64,000 bases of DNA from Ochotona curzoniae (Eukaryota; Chordata; Mammalia; Lagomorpha; Ochotonidae): the NCBI RefSeq assembly GCF_017591425.1, contig NW_024467083.1, positions 15,429,001 to 15,493,000 on the forward strand, written 5' to 3'. The notes beneath the pieces were generated by a model. That model searched no databases. It saw nothing but the letters and a program-made list of their open reading frames with translations, and was not told the origin of the DNA. The position numbers were made by a program, and so were the translations under genes. This document shows, in pieces, positions 55,445 to 64,000 of this stretch. Numbering within the stretch: the stretch's first letter is position 1; each line of letters begins with the position of its first letter.

Positions 55445-56324
55445 ATGACCAAGAGCAAAAGAAGACACACAGGCAAAATGAATATTACTGAAGACTCCCC
55501 TGCAAAGGAGCAAAACACTATGCCAAACTAAGAGTTGACTCGGGAAGACATCGAGAAATTGGGGGACACAGAATTCAGAAAACTTGTTATCAAGCTTCTT
55601 ATCAACAATTAGAAGCACATACAAGAGTTCAAAAAATTTAAGAAATATGTTAAACAGGAAATAGCAGCAATAAAGCAAATCAAGGCCAATATATCAGAAA
55701 TTAAGAACACAGTAGAGCAAATTAAAACTATAGTGGAGAGTCTCCAAAATGGAATGAAGCAAGCAGAAGAAAGAATCTCAGGCTTGGAGTCCCAGAAGAT
55801 GCAGAAAGAGAAACTGGTTTTACAAATATGTTTAATGAAATAATAAGGGAAAATTTCCCTAATTTAGAGAAAGAATTGGGAAACAAGATTCAGGAGGGGC
55901 ACAGAATCCCAACAGGCTTGATCTAAAGAGATCTTCACCATGACACATGGTCATCAAGCTCTCTTCAATAAAACATAAGGAAATGATACGTAAATGTGCA
56001 CATGAAAAAAATCAATTGAAGTATAAAGGAATGCCAATTAAACTCAAAGCTGACCTCTTACAGGAAACTCCACAGGCCAGAAGAGAATGGAGCAACATAT
56101 TCCAGATTCTAAAAGCAAAAACATATCAGCCCTGGACAACATATCCAGCAAAGCTTTCTTTTGTCTTTGAAAATGAAATAAAATTCTTCCACAGTAAAGA
56201 AAAGTTAAAAGAATATGCCTTTTCCAAATCTGCCCTACAAATGATACTTCAAGATGTTCTCTTGACAAAGAAAAGGAATAGCGCCCATCAAAGCCAAAGG
56301 CAAATGCGAAGAACATCCCAGTAA
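55445..56324 (+). pseudogene. L1 ORF1 remnant (RNA-binding ORF1p)
   Basis: ORF1p is the nucleic-acid chaperone that coats L1 RNA. The ATG at 55445 opens MTKSKRRHTGKM and meets a stop at codon 29 (55529). A coiled-coil-like stretch rich in K, E, I and Q follows (about 55640-55800), with LVIKLL upstream. After a shift and more stops, the C-terminal domain is open from 55947 to 56324 with MPIKLKADLLQETPQARREW, NIFQILKAKTYQPWTTYPAK and LSFVFENEIKFF, the conserved ORF1p C-terminal pattern. At least one frameshift and several stops make it a pseudogene. The 125-codon open tail is residual. Confidence 0.85.
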
Positions 56325-56389
56325 AATGACAACAGAAGACTAAACCAATGAACAATCCATTCATTCCTAAACTGACAGGACCAAAGTAC

Positions 56390-56522
56390 CGCCCATGTAT
56401 ATTAAACTCTGAATGTAAATGGCTTAAGCTCAATCAAATGTCATAGATTAGTAGACTGGATTACAAAACAAAACAACATCTATTTGTTGCCTAGAAGAGA
56501 CATATTTCACCAACAAAGATCA
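56390..56522 (+). pseudogene. L1 ORF2 start (endonuclease N-terminus)
   Basis: In one frame the residues run TLNVNGLSSIKCHRLVDWIT and then NNIYLLPRRDIF, the N-terminal strand/helix of the L1 endonuclease. The copy then breaks off at about 56522 and continues in 3'UTR sequence. No catalytic residue past this point is present. Confidence 0.75.
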
Positions 56523-56739
56523 ATGGAAACTATAACGCTTGGGTTTTGATGTTTTCTGTTAGTTTCACCTCTTCAAAGCAGTTTCTTCTGATGAAATCCT
56601 TCAATGACTCATAGATCATACAGCAACATCATTTTCTTCAAGAAGGTTCTTGATTTTATTTTCATTTCACCAATGACACATTAGTCATTCAGTAGCATGT
56701 TATTTAAAGTCATGATGTTGTTAATTTCTTTTTTCTTCC

Positions 56740-56930
56740 TGTTGTTGATTTTGTTTTGTGTCTTCATTTAAGGGGATGTATAGTATCTGTGTAATGGAGA
56801 CTCTCATTTATAGTAACATGTAATTTAACTTTTTGGCATTGTAAATTTCTATTTTTCTTTTTATTGTTGATTTTATATCATGACTTCATTTAAGGGGATG
56901 TACAGTAACTGTGAAATGGAGACTGTCATA
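56740..56930. repeat. ~122-bp tandem duplication in the L1 3'UTR
   Basis: TCATTTAAGGGGATGTATAG with GTAATGGAGACTCTCAT (56764-56807) is repeated as TCATTTAAGGGGATGTACAG with GAAATGGAGACTGTCAT (56886-56929). Preceding TTGTTGATTTT segments are duplicated too. Confidence 0.85.
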
Positions 56931-57224
56931 TCCAGATGTGAGGATACAATGTAGTATGTATCTCTACTTCCAGAGAAAAACGGAGTTACAATGAATGTGC
57001 TTACTATATCTTGACAATAGGATGCAGGGCTCTCTGCCATTGTCCATGCCCGCAATGATGGGACATATGACTGTGTGTGAAGAACTATACTTTAGTAATG
57101 ATATAGGGGAACTAGGTAGAGGGGGGATTTGTGGAGGTGATAAGGAATCCCAGGAACCTATGAAACTATAGCATAAATGATAATAATAATAAATGAAGAA
57201 AGATTTTTCAAATGACCTAGTTTT

Positions 57225-57837
57225 CATTTTATATGTCTGTGTTTTAAATTTTTTTAATTTCCTTTTCTATTACCAATGCCTGAACTGTAATCTTGATGAT
57301 TCAGATGTAGTCATTTTCCACTTTCCTTTTTAATTTTTCCTTTATATCTTTTGCAGGGACATAGATAAAAACTTTTCATGAAGAACAATGTATAAAGATA
57401 AACATTGAGTGAAGGTCTGAAAGAACCTTTCAATTAAGTGAGAAATTCTGGCATTTCGTGACATCTGTTTTTCTGCTTAGACATACATATCTATTTGCTC
57501 GTATTTAAAGGTATCATGATCCAGAGACAGAAATTTCCAAGAGAGTTGAACTTTTAGATAAGTATAGCATTACTCTTAAATCAGTAAGGGGTTTTACCCA
57601 AGGCCAAAGTCACAAATAAGCATCTAATGAGTGAAAATATGAAATGTTTCCACAATAGACATTTCTTCAGAGAAAAGAAAAAAATTGCATGTCTGAGCCT
57701 TTTAGCAAACAACAGGATTCTGTCTGTTATTTGTTGTAAATATTTATAAATAGAGATTGATCTAAACCATAGATCCTAAAATGAGAGTTAAATATTTTTT
57801 GAATGCAGAGATACTCAATGTTACTGGTTCATTTACA
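57225..57837. other. Unique stretch, no gene seen
   Basis: T/A-rich sequence immediately right of the L1, with nothing recognised. Confidence 0.5.
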
Positions 57838-57995
57838 AACAATAATAGCTAATAATAATTGAGTGTTGTCACTGTCATGTAAGCATTTCACATACATTGT
57901 TTTACCTTGTCCTCACATTTTATGAATGTGGTTACAATCATCACATCCCTATTCTAACTGAGAAAAAAGCAGCCCCAACAAGTTAGCAAAATGTA
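57838..57995 (-). repeat. MIR fragment
   Basis: AATAATAGCTAATAATAATTGAG, AGCATTTCACATACATTG, CTTGTCCTCACATTTTATGA and ATCCCTATTCTAACTGAG match the reverse of the MIR core and 3' portion. It is about 70 bases short at the tRNA-like end. Confidence 0.85.
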
Positions 57996-59179
57996 GTGAA
58001 TGTGCTAAAATGATAAGTCATGGGAATAGAAATTGAGGCCAGAATATTTTCTTCCATAGTTTATGCTATCTACAATGTTACATGTTCTTGTGTCTACATG
58101 TTTTCTTTCTAAGGTTCAAGCTTTTCTAGATTCAAATAAAGAAAATGCTTTAGCTTATGTTACAATGTAATGACTTTGAAAAATTGTCATATTTACCAAC
58201 ATTCAGTTATAACCCATCAAAAAACATTATCTGAATGAGCATCATTTCATTAATGGGTCATTTTTAAAGAAGCTTCAACAGTAAAGGACAAAATGTTAAT
58301 ACACTGAATATGGCTACCTAATGCCTTTGAGTTATTATAAAGACTAGAAGTGGCCCATTCTGTTTATTTCCACAGTCATATTTGCAATAAATAAATAAGC
58401 AAGCATCAACTGTGTAAGAAAGTTTGCCATTTCACATTTTTAAAACTCAGGTGATTTGTTCCTTAGGTACATTTTTTTAAATCGATTAAATTTAAATTCG
58501 GAAATAATCTATGCAACTGAATGCAGACATAGAACAAGCTACATAGTACTTCCATGTGTTAAATAATTGAATACATATCTCTAAAAATGTAATATTTAGC
58601 AATTTACTAAGAAGGCTTTCCATATTTGCTTGCTAGCTCACAAACCTCTGCCATTCTTGAAGCTATAATTAGGAATGAGTAGGATTTCTCAATTTGAAAT
58701 ATTACTTTCCTGGCAGTTAAAATAACTTATAATAGAAATATGTGTGTGGGTTTGAATATGTTCTTTTAAAAAGCTCCCATAAGAAAATTAAACATAGAAT
58801 CCTTAAAAGTAGATTTTACGACAACTAATCTTACTGAATTTCATCCCCTCTTTCAGTTTTACTAAAATTCCAAAATGCCAGTCAAGATGATAAATGCTCA
58901 CTGTTTAGAAATTCAGCCTCTACCGATGGTTTTTCCATTCCCATCTTGGGCTTCCCGAAGCCTTTCAGGACATTTCTCATAGTGTAGCTGGGTAGCTGGG
59001 CTCCCATTAAGAGTGTCAAACATTGTGCAGGCTCCTCAAACGAACATACCAATAAAGAGCACACACATTCTATTCACATGAATTGACAACTTCTCTCCCC
59101 AGGACTTAACGCTCACTCCAACAGGTAAAAAAAAAAAAGTATCAAAAATTCCATTTTCTCCTTTGAAAACATTAAAACA
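57996..59179. other. Unique stretch, no gene seen
   Basis: A small minus frame (58882-59064) is not recognisable. A run of A at 59129-59139 stands alone. Confidence 0.45.
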
Positions 59180-59460
59180 AAATACACACTGGATACCCTT
59201 TGTCCAAAATGCTTGAGATCAGGGGTGTTTCACACGTCACATTTTTCATATCTTATAATATTTTCATATACACTATGAGATACCTTGGAGATGGAAGCAA
59301 AAATCTAAGAACATCTATGTTTTATACACACTTATAAACATAGCCTGAAAACAATTTTTGTAACATTTTTGATAATTTTGTGTATGAAACTGTGGATTGA
59401 ACCATCAGAATTTCATGTCATCATCCAAAATAGCAGCTTTTAGAGTGCTTCAACATTTTA
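59180..59460 (+). mobile_element. Tigger-type DNA transposon fossil (Tigger7-like)
   Basis: TGTCCAAAATGCTTGAGATC, CACTATGAGATACCTTGGAG, ATAAACATAGCCTGAAAAC, TTTTGTGTATGAAAC and GATTGAACCATCAGAA follow in the order of an ancient mammalian Tigger element. The subfamily name is from memory. It carries no transposase. Confidence 0.7.
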
Positions 59461-59671
59461 AATTAAGGATACTAAACATAAAATCATGCAAGTGGAGGAC
59501 TTTGGTTCATACACAAGTTAAAGGAAATCTATTCAGCTAGTGCATTTTAAATTGTCTTTGATAGCTTAAATAACCACTTTTATTTGAATGTCAGTACAAA
59601 CTTTCAGAGTGTTGATACAGGAAAAAAAAAAAAGATCAAGCAGGATTAAGAAATCTGATAAATCATTTGAG

Positions 59672-60015
59672 GAGGCATTTGGTCTAGGTACCGAGATGCT
59701 AGCTTGGATGCTTTGGTCCCAACATCAGAGAATCTACATTTGATTCCTACCGGGCACTCTTGATTTTGATTTCCTGCTAATTCAGTCTCTTTGGATCTTA
59801 GGGTATATCCTGAGAGACAACAGTTGTAACATAAATTGTTGAATTTATGCCGCCCTCATGTACACCCAGGTAAGTTTGCAGACCACCTACACGCCAGGAA
59901 AAATATGAGGAGTCATCCAGCAAATACAATTCAGTTTCTTTCTGTCTCTCTCTCTCCCTCTCTTCCTTCCCATTTCCCTTCTTCTTTCCTTCTCTTTCTC
60001 TTACATAAATAATTT
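59672..60015 (+). mobile_element. Older C-SINE relative
   Basis: GAGGAGGCATTTGGTCTAGG, GCATTTGATTCCTACCGGGC, ATTTCCTGCTAATTCAGTC and a TCTGTCTCTCTCTCTCCC pyrimidine run with a TAAATAATT tail match the older C-SINE type, whose head ends '...gttcgagtcctggct'. The body is strongly diverged between 59790 and 59930. Confidence 0.6.
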
Positions 60016-60138
60016 TCAATTAAAAGTGACTTAATAGAAAGGTAAGTTTTACATATGGACAAAATATTTAGCATAGGTGGGTGTCATGTTAAGAGTCTAC
60101 TCAGCTTACAAAATTTGTTTTCTGAATACTTTAGTTTA

Positions 60139-60473
60139 CTATTTTTTTTTAAATTTATTTATTCTTATTACAAAGTCAGATATACAAAGAGGAGGAGAGA
60201 CAGAGAGGATGATCTTCCGTCCCATGTTTCATTCCCTAAGTGAGCATAACGGCCGCTACTGTGTCAATCCCAAGCCGGGACCCAGGAACTTCTTCCGGGT
60301 ATCCCACATGGATGCAGGGTCCCAAGGCTTTGGGCTGTCCTAGACTGCTTTCCCAGGCCACAAGCAGGAAGTTGGATGGGAAGTGGAGCTGCCGGGATTA
60401 GAACTGGTGCCCATATGGGATCCTGGCGCGTTCAAGGCAGGACTTTAGCCACTAGGCCACTGTGCTGGGCCCA
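60139..60473 (-). mobile_element. C-SINE, full length, exact 18-bp TSD
   Basis: TCTGAATACTTTAGTTTA occurs at 60121-60138 and 60474-60491, a perfect duplication. All SINE boxes are present, with head CACTAGGCCACTGTGCTGGGCCCA. This is probably the youngest insertion in the window. The overlapping plus-strand frames are artefacts. Confidence 0.98.
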
Positions 60474-60491
60474 TCTGAATACTTTAGTTTA

Positions 60492-61557
60492 TAAAACCAG
60501 GAACGTATACAGTACAGAAATCATAGTGGTATCAGTACAATTATTATTCGAAGCAATTGCCATTATTAACAAGAGTCTTTGAGGCTATTCACTTTATGAC
60601 AATATGTTTTGACTATGCTCTCAGGATTAGGGCTAATTAAACAAATTTGAGCATATCAAAAGCTTTCAGTCCACTAGGGGTTCCTTTTGTGTTTCAAATC
60701 ACCTACTGAGAAAAGATATGGCCCTCTCTTTCCATATTAAACAGGATCCCATCAAATCCCTTAGCAAAAGTCCTCAGAAAATAGTATCTGAGCACTATTA
60801 TAAGAATATTTTTCCCACTATTTCACTGGGAGATTAATAGTTTCTCAGTGGGGTTGCTAAAGTTTCTAAATGCAATCCATTTTGATACAGAAAATGTATC
60901 ACAGTCATTGGTTTCATCCTTAAGGACAAAATACAAAGAAAATAGGATAAGAATTAGCACACGCTGATTTTATAACTTCTGAAAGGAATAACTTCCTTAA
61001 GAAACAATAACTATTGAAATGTACTATTGAAATTTGTTTTTTTAGAGGTGACAATCTGGTAGCCTGTAGACTGAATCTGGTCATCAGAAACATTCTTCCC
61101 AGCGTACACAATATTTGGAAATATTGAGACATGCCATGTGAAAATTCAGGCTTTATGTTTTGCAAATGATTCAGCAGCCTGACTGAGATTAGTGTCAGCT
61201 GTCTTCTACAGAGTGGAAATGCTGTCCCCAGCTGATCAAGATCAATCCCTGTACTCATTGTCCAGCTCTTCCCAAGTTGTTTTCCCCACCCCGCTCTTTT
61301 AAAGGCAGGTATGTTTTTCTTTTTTTTCTTCCTGGTACACTATTTTTAACTTGTAAAGTTTCAAAACTATATTTATTATTTCACCTCATTAAGCTTGTCT
61401 TAATATGGAGAATCATATAACACCACTTTCAAAGATTTCCTTCTCCAAGAATAAAGAAGAGAAGAAAATGGGTAACTTAAAGCAAACACCGCCCAAATCT
61501 CTGAAATAACTTTTCAAACATTCCATTTTGGAGCATATGGATTATACAATATTTTAT
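60492..61557. other. Unique stretch, no gene seen
   Basis: A patch at about 61045-61250 (GGTAGCCTGTAGACTGAATC) has the look of an old MER-type element, but I cannot name it. The 112-codon minus frame at 60920-61258 shows no domain. Confidence 0.4.
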
Positions 61558-61905
61558 TGGTGCCACAGCAGTGGTATACTGTTAAACAAACATCTCTAGC
61601 ACCAACATCACATTTGGGCCTTGATTTGAGTCCTGGCTAATCCACTTCCCATCCAGATGCCTGCTGGTGCGCTTGGGAAAGCACCAGATGATGGTCTAAA
61701 TGCTTGGGCCCCTGCATGTCTGGATCCAGGGAGACCTGGATGAAGTTCCTGGTTCCTGGCATTGTCAGCTTCTAGCACTGGCATAGTCATTTGGTGAGTG
61801 AGTCAGCAAATGGAATTTCTCTCTTTCTGTTTTTTACTCTGTCTCTTGCCCCCTTTTTACAATTCTTTCAAATAAGTAAATAAATACATCTTTCTTTTAA
61901 AAAAA
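61558..61905 (+). mobile_element. C-SINE, full length, moderately diverged
   Basis: GGTGCCACAGCAGTGGTATA, GAGTCCTGGCTAATCCACTT, GCTTGGGAAAGCACC, GATGAAGTTCCTGG, GGTGAGTGAGTCAGC and AATAAGTAAATAAATACATC appear in order. Confidence 0.85.
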
Positions 61906-62004
61906 AAAGTATTCTTATTCTCTCCTTCATGTTAAATACTACACGGTAAAATCTAGCAATCATTCGAAGTCAGATCTTAAATTCTTTGTTGCTCCTCAGA
62001 TAGA

Positions 62005-62222
62005 TGGAATCCAATCATTTGATGCCAGCATCTCAGATGGGTACTGGTTCATGTCCCAGCTGTTCAGCTTCCAATCTAGCTCACTGTTTATGGCATGGGA
62101 AAGCAGCAGAGAACAGCTCATGTCCTTTGGTCACTGTTGTAGCAAGTTTTAGAGTGAATGAACCAATAGAAGACATCTCTGTTTTTCTTCTCTCTCAACA
62201 ACAATAAATATTTTTAAATAGA
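62005..62222 (+). mobile_element. C-SINE with internal deletion
   Basis: ATGCCAGCATCTCAGATGGG, CATGTCCCAGCTGTTCAGC and ATGGCATGGGAAAGCAGC join after CATGTCCTTTGG to the 3' region (AGAGTGAATGAACC), omitting about 80 bases. The tail is AACAATAAATATTTTTAAA. Confidence 0.8.
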
Positions 62223-64000
62223 ACAGAAATCCCAGTACCAACCCAGGCATCTGTGAGAAGGACACACCCTTAATACTTGATGATAGCCTAGGATGGGTCC
62301 ATTGTTAATAGTTCCTTTATAAGATAGAATTATAGCAATTACAGTCATGAATAAAATACTGAAACAGGTAGAGGAATGTGGATGATGACAATTTTCTTAT
62401 ATTGAACTTTGCACATAAAATCATGCCGGTAAAACTAAAATTGAATATTACAAAGTAAAAAAGAAGTAATTGATGCATATTTTAATTTTTTCAAAAAAAG
62501 GGGAAACATATTGCTAATCTGAAGTAACAATCGTGTCTTTTAGGAAATTTAACAAATACAAAACATCTGATCACATTTTACCATTGGCATTTCAGTTCCT
62601 TTATTCACTTTTTAAAATTTCTGAGCAGATTAATAATTTTTGAGAAATAATTGCCTTTTTAAATACATTGTACCTTTGTAAATTAAAGTTTGCAGTATAC
62701 TCACAAAAACAGAACACGTCATTTTGTGCTCCCTTTCATATTTTACACACAAATGATCTTCATGTGGTACACAGAATGACAGAACCGAGGTAGCTCAGGT
62801 TCTCTTTCTTTGTCATCACATATCACATATTGTTGTACTGCTTGTGTGCCAGTACCCCATTGCTCTGCCCAGGCCCAGCATTCTACCTCTATCAGAATGA
62901 GAATTCACCAGAAAGACTGTAAGAACCACAGCAGCATTTCTAATTAGAACATTGAGTTGCTGATTGGTTCAGTCATGCCCGTGCTTCTGACTTGGATGGC
63001 AGGAGCAAAGTTGCCTGCCTTAGCCATTCCATGCACAAGCAGTGAGATGGAATGTGTAATAATTTTGGCAACAGCTGGTCATTATGTTGAACAATAAGGG
63101 ACATTCTAGACTTCATCCCAATAACCCATTACTCAAAAAAGCAAGAACAGAATGGAATATCAGATTTTCACTTCTAGAGAATTCTCAGGTGATATGGAAT
63201 GATTTCAATTAATTTATCATCTTTTCCCTGAATTTCTGGCAGCCTCCAAGAGACTAGAGTAATCTCTAGTTCTTGAGAGCCATAGCTAAAGATACAGAAA
63301 GCAAAAAAGAATCAGGACTTATAAAACAGGATTTATGAAAGTCTGAAACACCGTACATCTCACAGCTATATTTGAAAGTCTGAGATCACAAATGTCAAAA
63401 CAGCTGGTCACTAAGTATGGTTATCAATATTTACAAAAATAAAGTCTCAGGTTATCATTTGATTAACATTCATTTTTATGGTTTCTAATGAATTTCATAA
63501 CTAAAAACCAAGTTATACCAATGATTTCACAGACTATTGTGTGATACTCTGCTCACAAATTAGTTAGAGCGCTCCTCATATATGATTATTAGCATGTTGT
63601 CTTTGGGCAGTTCCTCATTTAGGACATCCATATGCTAAAAAACTCCAACTTAGTCCACAGTTTATGAGTATTTATATGTTAATATAAGTAATATTTTTAA
63701 TAAAAATATAACATTACACTTCAATGTATATTTGCTTTTTTTCCCCAACTAAATAGGCTAAATTCCAAATGGTTAATGCAATGGAGAATTTTAAAAATTA
63801 TTTCTTTGGTCTAGATTTCAGAATCAATCCCTTAGTATTCTTATGTCTTCCTTCCCTGCAAGGTAACCAATTTAAGTGAAATAAAGCGATTTTTAATGGA
63901 ATAGACTATTCAAATGACCCTATTTCCTGAAGAGGGCATTTTCATGAATATTTATTTAATCTCTTTTACTTTTCTCAGGTTTTATTTTAAATTATGTTCA
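62223..64000. other. A/T-rich unique stretch, no gene seen
   Basis: No SINE or L1 was recognised in 1.8 kb up to the window end. The part 62760-63120 has more even composition and could be checked for conservation. Confidence 0.45.

Larger units (their letters stand above)
54297..57210 (+). mobile_element. Internally deleted L1 (ORF1-bearing, no RT)
   Basis: An element of 2.9 kb starts at the expected L1 5' end (GGTTGGGAATCAAGATG) and ends in AATAATAATAAA. It is flanked by AATAACCTAATTTT (54283-54296) and AATGACCTAGTTTT (57211-57224). In order it holds a 5'UTR (to 55444), a decayed ORF1 (55445-56324), a start of ORF2 (about 56390-56520) and a 3'UTR (from about 56523). Endonuclease beyond the first residues, reverse transcriptase and C-terminal domain are missing. 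This is the layout of 'half-L1' (HAL1-like) elements that rely on another L1 for movement. Confidence 0.85.

Noticed and set aside
55947..56324. Open 125-codon frame as a domesticated ORF1-type gene
   Set aside because: It lacks the upstream coiled coil in frame, starts at a chance ATG and sits inside an L1 with intact ends; residual open frame is the simpler reading.
1..64000. CRISPR arrays, bacterial operons, prophage or plasmid features
   Set aside because: No regularly spaced identical repeats, dense coding or bacterial signals; all evidence points to a mammalian nuclear genome.

Overview
The window looks like non-coding nuclear DNA from a lagomorph, most likely a pika (Ochotona). About forty copies or fragments of a tRNA-derived C-SINE lie on both strands. 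Many carry the 'GGCCTAGCGGCTAAAG' head, the 'CCCATATGGGC' box and a (AAAT)n tail, which from memory fits pika copies better than the rabbit consensus. The L1 3' ends are also of a type I associate with lagomorphs. The base composition is A/T-rich, and no open reading frame resembles a host gene. I find no supportable exon, tRNA, rRNA or CRISPR. The window is best read as intergenic or deep-intronic sequence built from layered transposon insertions.

Layout. 0-8.8 kb: C-SINEs, an ancient MIR split by a SINE, and a solo retroviral LTR inserted in a mariner-like MITE. 8.8-10 kb: an L1-derived element in which the 5'UTR is joined straight to the last ~100 bases of the 3' end. 10-17 kb: A/T-rich unique DNA, scattered SINEs and a truncated U6 snRNA pseudogene fused to another poly(A)-tailed sequence. 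17-31 kb: a dense L1 graveyard, with old L1 ORF2 pieces on both strands interrupted by SINEs and one younger L1 3' end, plus an unclassified block at 26.6-28.3 kb. 31-41 kb: the quietest part, with two Tigger/mariner-type fossils, a MIR, a short L1 tail and a few SINEs. 41-50 kb: nested SINEs, a SINE/L1 chimera (44.8-46.7 kb) and a 2.7-kb GC-richer non-coding retroposon with its own target-site duplication (47.1-49.9 kb). 50-54 kb: an L1 3' end and several SINEs. 54.3-57.2 kb: a nearly 'whole' L1 with a 5'UTR, a decayed ORF1, the first codons of ORF2 and the 3'UTR, but no reverse transcriptase. 57-64 kb: unique A/T-rich DNA with a MIR, a Tigger-like fossil and SINEs.

The unifying theme is L1-machinery mobilisation of templates that lack ORF2. 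Examples are three separate L1-like or L1-tailed elements without ORF2, a SINE/L1 chimera, a U6 chimera, a tail-only poly(T) insertion flanked by an 18-bp duplication, and many SINEs with visible target-site duplications. The best candidates for something undescribed are the 47.1-49.9 kb retroposon and the 5'UTR-3'UTR fused L1 at 8.8-10.0 kb. All family assignments come from reading and memory, not from a database search; coordinates of old elements are approximate to about 10-30 bases.
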